Under the pieces are notes generated by a model that had not been told where the DNA came from, searched no databases, and saw only the letters and a program-made list of their open reading frames with translations. Shown piece after piece: positions 11,106 to 21,741 of a stretch of DNA of 64,000 nt; position 1 is the first letter of the stretch; each line of letters begins with the position of its first letter. Both the position numbers and the translations under genes were made by a program. The stretch spans positions 175,219,741-175,283,740 of the forward strand of contig CM041465.1 in the NCBI GenBank assembly GCA_023213395.1, written 5' to 3'. The DNA comes from Cycas panzhihuaensis (taxonomy: Eukaryota; Cycadophyta).

Positions 11106-11935
11106 GTTCATTCAAGCCTACAATTAATGTTCAATTGCCTGCATTCTAAACTCAACAACATGCATGTTAAAAAATGCTTTAAAAAATTAAATAACTTAGC
11201 CAAAAGGATAATTTAATGCATGTCCAATATGATAGTCTTCATCAACAAACAAAGCAAGTGCATAATCAACAATTACAGTTGAAAAAAGCACCATAAAACT
11301 AGCTTTGATGCCATGAATGTTGCAGGAAGGCATGCAATGAGGGACATTAATTGAAAGGATTAGCTATCAAAACCTTAGAAATTAATTCTAAAAATTTTGA
11401 TAAATCTTTATTCAATAATAATCACATATTGCATTAATTCAATGATCCTTACTTCACTTTTGAATTTCGACTATTACAACGGACCTATATCAACTTTAAC
11501 TAATAATTACAAGAATAATATTCCTACCTAAGTTGATTGATATGAAGTGAGAGTCGTGACCCCCCATTGACTCATCACTTTCACATAATTATAATCCTAA
11601 TATATTATAATATAAAAAATTAAGGGGGGAGGGATCCATGAACCCTCAAAATAAATATTAAAGTCTAACAAGAGCATAGTTTTTAGTTTTTTGGGGTTTT
11701 TGGAATGGAAAATTAGAAATTTGCAAAAGAAGTGTTCTTGTGTCGAGAGCTTGGTTCTATTTTCTTTGAGATATATTATTCTACTTTCATGCTTGTGTTA
11801 CAGAAGAGATCATCGCCCCGTCATCAAGACAATTGAAACAAAGTCCAATGCAATGTTTTCCCTAAGTCATCCATCAAAGCACATTGCCTTAACAATATCA
11901 TTGGACCATTCTACTTAGTTAATTCAAGTAGCTTA

Positions 11936-11940
11936 GTATT
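11936..11940. repeat. E3 target site duplication, left (GTATT)
   Basis: GTATT here and at 21058-21062 flank E3 exactly, as expected for the 5-bp duplication of copia integration. Confidence 0.88.
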
Positions 11941-12385
11941 TGTTAGAGAGGGTTATATTTAAACATATAACATATTAATTATCAAATATTATCAATAAAA
12001 TTATCACAGATTTGCATAGTATACAACAAACACAATTACACCAAATATGACAGGTGGAAAACCCCCCAGTGGGAATTAAAAACCACCTCCTAAATATAAT
12101 ATTTTATAATAATAATAAAGAAAACTTTACAAAATGATGATGGTGAGGATCTCAGGATCTCATCCTCTCTCTACACATCCAGCCAGCCTATCCTACATTA
12201 TCTGGTCAACCCAACCCACAGGAATGTAGGAAGGAATCTTTTAAGGATGATAGGGGTTCATTGAAATGGGTGGTTGTCCATTTCAACGAACAATATAATA
12301 TATTAATAATACATTATTATTATAAAGTGAACTTTATAAAAAGAACATTATAAAAGAAACATTATAACATTAATTATTTCTAACA
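11941..12385 (-). repeat. E3 3' LTR
   Basis: 445-bp LTR at the downstream end of the minus-strand element. It matches 18731-18771 plus 20644-21057 at roughly 93%. It includes an A/T-rich TATAATATTTTATAATAATA stretch. Confidence 0.92.
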
Positions 12386-12403
12386 TACCCCTTTAATGTT
12401 ATC
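12386..12403 (-). other. E3 polypurine tract
   Basis: On the minus strand it reads GATAACATTAAAGGGGTA, directly before the LTR TGTTAG. Confidence 0.8.
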
Positions 12404-12621
12404 TTTTGTACAATAGATGATATAAAAGATAGAAGGAGATGATGAAGATTTCAGCATGGTAATCCCCCTTTGATGAAGACTTCATTAATCTTTAACAATT
12501 CTCGCAGCTTTACAAACTTGACTTCAATCAATGGCTTGGTTAGGATATCTGCAATCTACAAATCTGTAGGGAAATAAATTAGATTAATAGTATTATCATT
12601 TACAAGATTACGTATAAAATG

Positions 12622-13356
12622 CTAATGTAATTCTATATGTTTTCTCCTAAAATGTGCAACAGGATTAATAGCTATAGATATCGCACCTTGATTATCAACA
12701 TTAATTTTAATGGACGAGTTAGGAAACAAACCAAGATTGATTAATAGAGCTTTAATACAGAGTGATTCTTTACTAGCTTCAAAGGGTGCTTGATATTCAG
12801 CTTCAGTCGTGGATAAGGCCAATGCTTGCATCTTTTTACTAGACCAAGTAATTGGTGAGAAATCTAGAAAAAAGATGTAACCGACTACAAATTTACGATC
12901 ATCAGAGTCTCTTACCCAATTAAAATTTGTGTAACCTATCAACTGCAGGTTAGAATTGCAATAATTATATGTTAGACCATAGAATATTGTACCTTGTAAA
13001 TACCGTAAGATGCGTTTGGCTGCTTTCCAATGCGATCTTTGAGGCTTTTGCATGTATCTGGAACACAAGGCAACAGCATAGGATATGTCTAGGCGTGTGT
13101 GGGTTAGGTAAATAAGACGACCTATGAGTTGATGATAAGTTGTAGGATCACACAGTGGTGTTTGACAATCAGTGATTAACTTTACACCTGATTGTAAAGG
13201 GTTTGGAGTTGGCTTAGGATTTTCCATATTAAATCTTTTTATTAGGTCAAGAATATATTTGGGTTGTGAAATAGTGATTTTAGACTTAGATTGACAAATT
13301 TGCAAACCTAGAAAGTGGTGTAATAGACCTAAATCTGCCATTTCAAACTTATTCAT
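12622..13356 (-). pseudogene. E3 RT C-terminus and RNase H
   Basis: An open stretch of 244 codons. MADLGLLHHFLGLQI and LIGRLIYLTHTRLDISYAV close the RT. HWKAAKRILRYLQGT leads into RNase H: GYTNFNWVRD (the first Asp position is Asn), LSTTEAEYQA with the Glu, and INVDNQGAI with the last Asp. The end is HFRRKHIELH. The Asp-to-Asn change argues against activity even though the frame is open. Confidence 0.88.
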
Positions 13357-13990
13357 TAAAATAGATTTTAATTATTGAATATTGAAGGTTAAAGATCCAG
13401 TGATGATTATATCATCTACATAAAGAATTAGGATGGTAATGATATCATCTTATCTTAGAAAATAGAGATTAGGATCACTAATACACTTAGTGTATCCATT
13501 CTGTAAAAGATAGTCATTAATTTTGGTGTACCAAGCTCGAGGAGCTTTTTAAGACCATACCATGATTTTTTTCAACTTGCAGACAAGATTAGGATTGCAA
13601 ACATAACCAGGAGGTTGTTTCATATAAATTTCTTCTTTAAGATCACCATTTAGGAAGGCACCTTAACATCCATCTGATGAATCTGCCAGCCAAATTTGGC
13701 TGCTAAAACAATGATGGTATTGATTGTGTTCATCTTAGCTACAAGAGCAAAAAGTTTCGGTATAATTGATACCGTCAACTTGAGAGAAACCTTTGGCTAC
13801 TAAACGAGCCTTATGTTTTTCAATTGCTCCTTCTAAGTTATATTTTGTTCGGTAAACCCATTTGCACTCTACCAAGTTCTTTCTAGAAGGAAGTGTAACT
13901 AGATCCCAGGTTGAATTCTTTTTAAGAGCATCGAATTCAACTTCCATGGCTTACTGCCATATGGTATTGTTGCTTGCTTCCTTAAATGTT
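13357..13990 (-). pseudogene. E3 reverse transcriptase N-terminal and catalytic part
   Basis: ME(V)EFDALKKNSTWDLV opens RT near 13947, followed by ECKWVYRTKYNLEG and HKARLVAKGFSQVDG. After a frameshift near 13740, the catalytic YVDD is intact at 13411-13422. Stops occur at 13372 and near 13549. Together with 12622-13356 it forms one RT-RNase H region. Confidence 0.85.
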
Positions 13991-14229
13991 TTTGGATTAT
14001 CATTGGCCATGATTTTAGCCATTAGAGAAAAATTAGCTTGAAGTTTCTGGGAACAAGTTCTTTTGGTATCTGATGGGTCACTAGCATCAGAACCGGCAAC
14101 GAAAAGGGTTTTTTGAGCCCAAACTGGTTGTTTGTTTCTTGAAGCATCAGAAGTTGAAGGTTGATCAGTAGAATTTGATTGATTTGAAATAGATGTTTGA
14201 TTGGATGGTTTAGATATACTAGATTCACT

Positions 14230-15150
14230 TAAGGTCTAGTTCTGAACTTGTGAAGACAAGCTATCAATTGCTTCACTGTCTGCTTGTATATTTGAAGGAT
14301 CTTTTAGATAAGCATCAGTTAATAAGTTCTTGATAGGAAATTCTATATAAGAGGTTTTTTATGAAGATCCTTCTTCATCAAATATAACATCACGCAAGAT
14401 CAAAATCTTGTGTGTGATTAGATCAAGTAACCTGTAGGCTTTACTTTCTTCGCTATAACCAACGAAGATAAATTTAGAACTTTTGGGGTCGAGTTTCTGT
14501 CATTTCTCCTTTGGAACATGCCCCTAAGCAATACTTCCAAAGATTCTAAGGTGTTTTACAGAAAGTTTACGACCAGACCACTTCTGTTCTAGCATAACGC
14601 TCTGTAAAGATTTACAGGGTAAACGATTTGAAAGGTAGTTAGAGCAAGCTATTGCTTCAGCCCATAGCGTTAGATCAAGACCTTTTGCATGTATCATGCA
14701 TCTAGTCATCTCTACAAGGGTATGCTTCTTGCGTTCAACAACACCATTCTGTTGAGGGGTATAGGCAACGGAATGCTGGAATCATATTCCGTGCTTTTTA
14801 CAATATGAAGTAAACTTGTTACTTAAGTATTCTTTAGCATTATCAAACCTGAAAATTTTTATTTTAGAGTTAATTTGGTTTTCAACTAACGTTTTAAACT
14901 CAATAAAGATGTCAAATACCTGACTTCTTGTTTTGAGCATATAAACCCAACATTTCCTAGAAAAATCATCGATAAAAGTGATAAAGTATTGACTTCCAGA
15001 GTACGAAGGTACTTGGAAGGGATCACAAATGTCAAAATGAATGAGGTTGAGTGACACTTTTGCTCTAAATGAGGTCTGATGTGACAAATGGTTCATGCGT
15101 TGCTTGCCTATTATGCAAGCTTCGCAAACACCCTATACAATGGTTAGGGA
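14230..15150 (-). pseudogene. E3 integrase
   Basis: The catalytic core has all three acidic residues: HFDICDP (Asp near 15030), RFDNAKEY (Asp near 14850) and VERKKHT (Glu near 14735). FITFIDDFSRKCWVYML is present near 14940-14990. LRIFGSIA and KCHVPKEK-like sequence follow near 14500-14540. The zinc domain lies at about 15100-15190. Two in-frame breaks, near 14780 and 14521, prevent a full product. Confidence 0.85.
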
Positions 15151-15589
15151 GGGAAGCCCATGCACCATATCATGCTTGTTTAGATACTTAAGTTTGCCAT
15201 AGCATGTATGACCAAACCAAGCATGCCATAGCTTACTAACTGGTCAGATTTAGCTATAAAGGCACTGAAAGATTTTGTTTTCGAATGTTGTAGGTTTGTT
15301 AGGTTATAGAGACCTGTTTTATGATCGACAGGTCCTGAAGCGATTGATTTAAACTCTTTTAAATATTGTTTAATGACAAATCTGTCTTTCTAGAATTCAA
15401 CAATGAGGTCGTTCTGGTAGATTTGATAGACTGAAAAAAGATTCGATAATAATCCAGGAATGCAAAACACGTTGTTGATAGAACTATCTTTCAAAGAAAC
15501 ATCTCCTATTCCTTTGACTTTTAGTTGAGAGCCGATTCAGAAAGAAATTTCTTCTTCGGAGTTAAGATCAGAATGGTATGTTGACAAGT

Positions 15590-15660
15590 ATTCTTGGTGT
15601 CCCGTCATATGATGGGATGCACCAGAATCAAAAATCCACTTAGGTGGTTGAGCAGTTGGC
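15590..15660 (-). pseudogene. E3 protease active-site region
   Basis: On the minus strand it reads PPKWIFDSGASHHMTGHQEY. The copia protease signature D-S-G-A-S is intact. It follows gag and precedes a NVFCIPGLLSNLF-type stretch near 15440-15480. Confidence 0.85.
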
Positions 15661-16691
15661 GCTGAAAAAGCTAATGTGGTAGCAGTTAGGGAATGGTTAG
15701 GATTATGGAATCGTTATTGGATCCCCTTAGAAGCTTTCCAAGCTTCAAAAGCAATTCTATTCCTACTGACATCAATGGTGTGCCCCTTTTTGTGGCAGTA
15801 AACACAACTGACGTTTTGGTTAGGATTAGAGTTTATAATATTTCGTTTTTGGAATGACTGTTTAGAGGTATTATAGTTTTTCGATGGTTTAGAATACTTA
15901 GCATTATGATAAAAATTATTTGAAGAAGAAGAACTTCTATGAGGTTTTTGGAACTTAGGATTGTTGTTATGATTATTTTGATAGTTGTTATGCTGTTTAA
16001 ACTTGTTTAGTGATTTTGACTTGGAAAAAAGAGCCTGTGAAGGATCTTGTAACTTTCCAGTTTGAACCAACATTGTTTGGTATTCAACTAGCTGATTTGT
16101 TAGTTGATTGAATGTAATTGGAGGATAACCAGCCTGCTGCCTAGCAGTTTTGAATTAGTTAAATTGTTTGGGTAGTTTATTGATGGCGAGATTGACGAGT
16201 GTATCGTTGTCTTTGGCATGAATGATAGTTTCAACTTTATCACCTACTTTGGTTCAAGATTTGATGCAATTTCCTAGGTCTTTGTTAATAAATTGAAGTT
16301 TTGATAAGAATTCTTCAACTTTTGAGAAATCTTCATAATTTAAGTCATACATTTGTTATTCTAAAACGGTTAACTGTTGTTTATCAACCTTGTCATATTT
16401 TTCTTTGAGTGAATTCCAGACTGTGGCAAGATCATCTGTTTCAGAGAATTACCTACTAATATCGGGCAAGAGAGAGGTTAGGATGGTGCCTAGGGCTCCA
16501 TCATAATTCATCAGATAAACCATATAGGCTTCTGATTTTGTGTCTCTGGGTTTTGCAAATTCTCTTGTAACATATCATCATACCTTTTGTTGTTTTAGAT
16601 GATGGGATATGCGTGCTTTCCAACTGGCATAATTTGAGCCATTTAAAACTAGAATCGGTGCACAAGAGGTTGTCCCTGGCATGAGTGCCAT
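15661..16691 (-). pseudogene. E3 gag
   Basis: The start is taken at ATG 16691-16689, which opens MALMPGTTS...LNGSNYASWKARI, a normal copia gag N-terminus (NYxxWK). A long Asn/Lys/Ser-rich region at 15830-16030 precedes one zinc knuckle, CVYCHKKGHTIDVS, near 15770-15815, whose final Cys is Ser. Stops near 16156 and 16450 interrupt it. It would bind the element RNA and form the particle. Confidence 0.82.
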
Positions 16692-18718
16692 TATGGGTAC
16701 AAAACCTATGACTAGAGATCCTCTTTGATGGAAAAAGAAGGAAACAAGAAGGAGAACAACTACATTAAGCCAGATTCAAAGTGATCACAACATTTGATTT
16801 TAATGAAATGTAATTATCATTGATTTAGTTCAAAGTAAATATTCATGCATAAATGTAAATGTATTATTAAATTTTGTAAATAATACATAAATAAACCCTT
16901 TAACACTTAAGACATTGATTGCCAATAATCAAAATGTGTAAATTTTAATCATAGACTTGAGAATTTAAGTCAAACATATAAGAATCTGCTTGTTTATATC
17001 TCCATTTGCATCAATGATAATGATTTAATTGTGTGTTTAAAAAATTGTAAGAAATAATTAATAATTATATAAAAAATGATGTAGTTAAGCAATGAATTTG
17101 TCAAATAATTGAATGTATATTGAATTAAAGCAATAAACTTAAAATATTGTGAACAAAATTCTGGATTGAAATCATGTACCTTGACCTACCTAGTCATGAT
17201 TAGAAGCTTGACTTCATGCGAGATTTTGCAGGTCAAAATGGCATCCAAAGGGTTCAAGTGACCAGTCAAAATGTCTGTGTCTGAACCAGGAATTTGATTC
17301 ATCTTCCAGAACTAGATTTTGACTCTGGATGAAGAAGTTATGGTTAAAAAAGTGTAGGTACCTCCTTTGTAAAATAAAGGGGGCTGGGTAATAGGGGTTA
17401 AGCCCCTTTTAGTATTTGAATGAGGTCATAGGGGGGTTGATGTGACTAGGGAGTTGGCGGAAAAAAAGGGCTAGCAAATGGCAGACCCGAAAAAACTATT
17501 CAATTTAATTTAATTAAGTTAAAACATTAGAAAAGAATAAATAAAAGAAAAAGTGACATATTTGAAATTTTAATAAGTCGGATTTAACAATTTTGCGCTA
17601 TTAAAAAAAAATGATTAAATGGGATTTGAATAAAGTTTCATATCCACAAGCTTATATAACCTAAAATTTAGGGTTTCACCTTATTTTCACTTGGCAGGGC
17701 AGCAGATTTTCTCTCTACTGTAGGTTTATGGCGAATTCTTCTCCCTTGCATGCCTCTACATCTTTGATAGAAGGATGGCATTTTCGCGTTGGCTTCAGCC
17801 TATGCATTTACATGAAGAGTTTAGCTCTTCATCTTCGTATTCCTCTACGAGCATGAAATCTCTGAGGGCATCTCTGTGGGCTTGAGATCTCTACATTTTG
17901 CATGGCTTCTTTCTGAAGACCTCTGTTCTATCTTCGTTCTGTCTTCTGGCGTTAGAAAACTGGCGTTTGTGATGAGGATTTTAAGAGAGAGGGTTTCACC
18001 TTATTTCTCCCAAAATTCTTGGGATTACAAGGCTGCGAAACTTGGACTTCGATGGCGTCTTCATTATCTGCGTTCGAGTGCCATATGTTGGAGAGTTTGT
18101 CTCTGCATCCAGGCGTCTGCCTGCCGTTTTCGTCTATTTCTTTGAAGTCTAATTACAGTTTATTATTTTGCCTCTGCTTTCTTTTATTCTATTTTCTTCT
18201 CCATAGATTTAGCCTTTGATTCCACTCTTTTGTTTTGTTTTTCAGGCATGCTTGTGACAAAAACTTCGAAATGGAGCGAGGTTTTGCGTGCAAAATAAAG
18301 TTTCCCTGGTGCTCTATCAAATATCTTGTACAATCAGAGAATTCCTTGTTATGCTTTGTTAGAGCCACTTAGGGTTTTAATTTACACTCTGGCTACAACT
18401 GCAACAGTTGTTGTAATTTTCATTCTCTTCTTTCATTGTTATTCTGGCCTCCATTGATGGGACATTCTTCATTTTTGTCTCATGTTCTGATGTTATCTAG
18501 ATCCTGAAAATTGTATGTTTTTCATATGCTAGTCTTATGCAAACCCTGAAAACTATACTTATTGTTTACATAATAATAAAACTTTTGAGTACTTTTTATT
18601 TTCAACAAAATATGTGTTCTAGTTCTATTTGTTTCAATTTTTTTTTTTTTTAAATTACACGAGAAGGTTTAATAGCAGAACCTGTTATGATTTTCTTTGA
18701 GCAAACTTGTGATACCCT
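16692..18718 (-). other. E3 long untranslated leader
   Basis: About 2 kb between PBS and gag. The part next to gag (16700-17640) is very AT-rich and featureless. The part at 17640-18420 is clearly richer in G+C and is listed separately. No gag-related sequence is seen. Confidence 0.6.
17640..18420 (+). other. GC-richer block with plant promoter-like signals inside E3 leader
   Basis: G+C is about 40-50% by eye against about 20-30% to the left. On the plus strand, opposite to E3, TATATAA lies at 17653-17659 and an AGGGTTT box at 17670-17676. Two ATGs follow at 17728 and 17775, the second opening a Ser-rich MAFSRWLQPM peptide of 37 codons. GGGTTTCACCTTATT occurs twice (17671 and 17991). It might be a captured 5' gene fragment. 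No protein family is recognised. Confidence 0.4.
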
Positions 18719-18730
18719 CCTCTGATACTA
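18719..18730 (-). other. E3 primer binding site
   Basis: On the minus strand it reads TAGTATCAGAGG, a tRNA-iMet PBS (TGGTATCAGAGC) with two changes, adjacent to the 5' LTR. Confidence 0.8.
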
Positions 18731-18771
18731 TGTTAGAGAGAGGGTTATATTTAAACATATAACATATTAAT

Positions 18772-19290
18772 TGTTAAAGATGGCATTTAGCTTACATTAA
18801 CTAGATCTAGAAAGATGTTCTAATCTAGTTCTAGAATAAAGAAGATTAACATGAATAATAAAAGTTACTCAAAATAAGCAAGACAAAAGACGAAAACATA
18901 AAAGAGCATGAGTAAGATGATACCAAAATGTTGAGGAGATGGAATTGGTCCAATCTCCAAATGAATAGCAGTTTGATTAGCAAACTGGTAACATAACAAT
19001 ACAACTCACACTCTATATGAGATACATGAGAAGTGGTTTCAATATATAGAGTTATAGAAGAGACCTAACGTGTTGGATGTTTGACAAGTGTCAAACATCC
19101 AAACTACATCCTTTGCACGTAGAACATGTGTCCTTTTGGGCTCTCAAGAGAGCAAAAATGCATAAGGGTGATGTTAACCCTTAAGTCATAACGTTATGTC
19201 ACTAGGAAAGAATGTGGTTGTGCACTTTATCACTTAAGTGATAAGTCACCCCATAAAATACAAATATACATGAAAACATAAGGTTTAACA
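18772..19290 (-). repeat. E4 3' LTR
   Basis: Begins TGTTAAAGATGGC and ends GGTTTAACA on the plus strand. It is followed by CCCCCCC, the complement of a G-rich PPT at 19291-19297. Confidence 0.9.
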
Positions 19291-19309
19291 CCCCCCCTTA
19301 CTGTTTACA

Positions 19310-19900
19310 ATATTCAGTCAGACCCCTAAACCCTCTCTAAATTTTACAAACTTTTCTCTACCAAGGGGCTTGGTAAAGATATCTGTTGTCTACTGCTTTG
19401 TAGGTCTGTAATAGAGGTTGATCTCACCATTCTGCACATGCTCTCTGATGAAGTGGTGATGAACCCCTATATGTTTGGTCTGTGCATGAAAAACAAGATT
19501 CTTGGTTAACTTGAGCACACTCTGACTGTCGCAATATAGCTTGGTGGGGTGATTCTACTCAAGTCCAAGCTCTCCAAGAATTCGTCGAAGCCAAATAGCC
19601 TCGCAAGTTGCATTGACTGTAGCTTTGTACTCTACTTCCGTGGAGGACAAGGTAACATTGGGTTGCTTCTTGCAACTTCACGAAACGACTCTAAAACCAA
19701 GGGTAAAACAGTATCCCGAGGTTGATTTCCAATTATCCTGGCATCCTGCCCAATTAGAATCTAAGAACCCTTCCAAGATGAAGTTCTCATGGTGTACATA
19801 CTGAAGGCCATGCTGTAATGTGCCTTTAATGTGTTTTAGTATGCATTTTGCTACATTCCAATGTTTCTGATTAGGTTGAGACATGTACCTTGTATGACCG
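19310..19900 (-). pseudogene. E4 RNase H remnant
   Basis: The 19678-19884 reading contains QPNQKHWNVAKCILKHIKGT and FLDSNWAGCQDNWKSTSGYCF, the start of a copia RNase H (family GYxDADWAG; here an Asn replaces the catalytic Asp). The remainder with Glu and Asp blocks follows to about 19330 in broken frames. It joins directly to leader sequence near 19900, marking the internal deletion. Confidence 0.8.
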
Positions 19901-20102
19901 TCTAAAAGAAAAAAAATTAGATTTGAAATAGACCTGCTCCAGCCTGCAAGTAGCTTGAAAAATGTTGAATCTGCTGGAAAAAAAAAAGAACAAACAAGCT
20001 TTAGATCACCTCCAGAGAGAGATGGTCATCACCAAGGGTTTGAAACCCTAACTAGATCTCTTAAAAACAAGAAATCAGAACAGAGAGGAACACCTTTCTA
20101 CT

Positions 20103-20114
20103 ACTCTGATACCA
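20103..20114 (-). other. E4 primer binding site
   Basis: On the minus strand it reads TGGTATCAGAGT, two bases from the LTR: a tRNA-iMet type PBS. Confidence 0.87.
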
Positions 20115-20116
20115 AA

Positions 20117-20638
20117 TGTTAAAGATGGCATTTAGCCTACATTAACCAGGATCTAGAAAGATGTTCTAATCTAGTTCTAGAATAAAGAAGATTAACATGA
20201 ATAATGAAAACTACTCAAAATAAGCAAGACAAAAGAACAAAACATGAAAGAGCATGAGCAAAATGATACCACAATATGGAGAAGATGGAATTGGTCCAAT
20301 CTCCATATGAATAGCAGTTTGATTAGCAAACTGGCAACATAACAATACAACTCACACTCAATATGAGATACATGATAAGTGGTCTTAATATATAGAGTTA
20401 CAGAAGAGACCTTAGGTGCTAGATGTTTGACAAGTTTGCATGTAGGACATGTCCTTCTGGGCTCTCAAGTAAGCAAAAGTGTATAAGGGTCATGTTAACC
20501 CTCAAGTCAAAATGTTATGTCACTAGAAAAGAATGTGGTTGTGCACTTTATCACTTAAGTGATAAGTCACCCCATAAAGTACAAATATACATGAAAAATA
20601 AAGTATATATACTTAACATGTAAACATAAGGTTTAGCA
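20117..20638 (-). repeat. E4 5' LTR
   Basis: Begins TGTTAAAGATGGC and ends GGTTTAGCA on the plus strand. Matches 18772-19290 at about 90%; the 19070-19120 region differs by small indels. Confidence 0.9.
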
Positions 20639-21188
20639 TTAATCATAAAATATTATCAGTAAAATTATCACAGATTTGCATAGTATACATCAAACACAAT
20701 TACACCAGAGATGACAGATGGAGCCCCTAGTGGGGATAAAAAACCACCTCCTAAATATAATATTTTATAATAATAATAATAATAAAGAAAACTTTACAAA
20801 ATGATGATGGTGAAGATCTCAGGATCTCATCCTCTCTCTGCACATCTAGCCAGCCTATCCTACATTACCTGGTCAACCCAACCTACATGAATGTAGGAAG
20901 GAATCTTTTAAGGATGACAGAGGTTCGTTGAAATGAGCGATTGTCCATTTCAACAAACCATACAATTAATTAATAATATATTAATATTATAAAGTTAACT
21001 TTATAAAAAGAACATTATAAAAGAAACATTACAAGATAACATTAATTATTTCTAACAGTATTCATCACCCATTTTGCTTAGATTTGGTGCTACGTTTGTG
21101 TGATGCTACAAATGAGTCCACTGAAAAGTATGAATTAACAGCATATAATGCAATCCAATTTCTTGAAAGATCTCTTTATAATAGATAC

Positions 21189-21329
21189 CTGATTGATGTA
21201 GCTTAGCTTTGAGACACCAGCAACAAGGCTTGCAACGTCATCACCGAATTCCTTTTCTATGTTTCTTAGGTTTTCCCCAGCATCATCTATGACATCATGT
21301 AGTATGCCTGCAACCACAGTGTTTACAGC
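21189..21329 (-). CDS. RSH-type (RelA/SpoT homologue) gene, HD-domain exon with LHDVIDD
   Basis: A 141-bp exon, phase 0 at both ends, 47 codons. The acceptor reads TTTTGTAG before GCT and the donor is CAG/GTATCT. The peptide AVNTVVAGILHDVIDD...FGDDVASLVAGVSKLSYINQ carries the His-Asp pair of the HD metal-dependent phosphohydrolase fold used by RelA/SpoT homologues to hydrolyse (p)ppGpp; plant members act in plastids. E3 lies in the next (downstream) intron, and no later exon is visible to the left. No stop or frameshift is present, so this could belong to a working gene. Confidence 0.88.
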
Positions 21330-21456
21330 CTACAAAACATCCAAGGCAATGTCACAAAAGACAAAAGATCAAATGGGATTCCAAGGTTTGTAATTTACAG
21401 ATGTAAGTTCAAAAGAAATACACTAACATACTAATCTCAAAAAACCAATGGATTAC

Positions 21457-21588
21457 CCTTTGCCCACTTGATGGGACCAATGCAGAAAGAATTTTGCCTG
21501 TGTTGATACAATGAGTCAAATATGGATCCCCTGTCTTTCTCATCTGACCATTATGCGCTTTTCTTGCAAACATAACCGCTTTTTGCAC
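21457..21588 (-). CDS. RSH-type gene, HD-domain exon with DPYLTHC
   Basis: A 132-bp exon, 44 codons, phase 0. The acceptor is CATATTGCAG before GTGCAAAAA and the donor is CAAAGG/GTAATC. The peptide VQKAVMFARKAHNGQMRKTGDPYLTHC ... LVPSSGQR is the first helix pair of the RSH HD domain, with the AH.GQ.R.TGDPY..H motif whose His residues take part in metal binding. It joins in frame to 21329-21189 (SSGQR-AVNTVVAGIL). Intact frame and clean splice sites support a true exon. Confidence 0.9.
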
Positions 21589-21682
21589 CTGCAATATGGG
21601 AGTAATTGAATTAAAATTCAACACAAGCACGTTAAAAAGAGAACCTTCTTCAAAAAAGGATATAAACTCAAATAATTATTAC

Positions 21683-21741
21683 CTTGGGATCATTGAAAAT
21701 TGTGTAGCCAGTTATATCCACTCCCTCCAATATGACAGAAT
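21683..21741 (-). CDS. RSH-type gene, small exon before HD domain
   Basis: A 59-bp exon. The acceptor is AATTGGCAG and the donor is CCCAAG/GTAATA. It needs one base from the previous exon to complete a first codon (probably GAT), then reads SVILEGVDITGYTIFNDPK and joins in frame to VQKAVMF. The exon before it is not identified, because the upstream intron holds E5 and other repeats. The gene start and the synthetase part are outside what I can see. Confidence 0.75.

Larger units (their letters stand above)
10226..11935. other. AT-rich stretch with simple repeats, no gene seen
   Basis: Holds a TTCG run near 10368-10384, the CA/TA microsatellite, and the ACATGT-rich repeat cluster. The longest open frame (11691-11918, +) has no recognisable domain. 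It may be intron of the RSH gene, since E3 lies in that intron, but no further RSH exon is visible here. Confidence 0.5.
18772..20638 (-). mobile_element. E4: internally deleted copia element nested in E3 LTR
   Basis: Two ~520-bp LTRs (18772-19290 and 20117-20638) flank only ~826 bp of interior. TTAAT occurs at 18767-18771 and 20639-20643, a perfect target duplication inside the E3 LTR. The interior keeps the PPT, part of RNase H and the leader/PBS; gag, protease, integrase and most of RT are missing. It would need proteins from another element to move. Confidence 0.93.
11941..21057 (-). mobile_element. E3: full-length Ty1/copia element inside RSH intron, carrying nested E4
   Basis: LTRs of ~445 bp (TGTTAGAG...TCTAACA) bound a minus-strand copia, and both flanks show GTATT. 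The 5' LTR is split by E4. Order from the right is PBS, a ~2-kb leader, gag, protease (DSGAS intact), integrase, RT (YVDD intact), RNase H and PPT. Without E4 it is about 7.2 kb, longer than usual because of the leader. RSH exons lie just right of its right end and have the same orientation, so it interrupts an intron. Confidence 0.93.
18731..21057 (-). repeat. E3 5' LTR, split by E4
   Basis: The LTR occupies 18731-18771 and 20644-21057. The two parts join in register with the intact 3' LTR at 11941-12385. The GTATT target duplication follows at 21058. Confidence 0.92.

Noticed and set aside
11691-11918. 75-codon plus-strand frame left of E3 as a gene
   Set aside because: No domain, no splice context, and opposite to the RSH gene. 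Likely chance.
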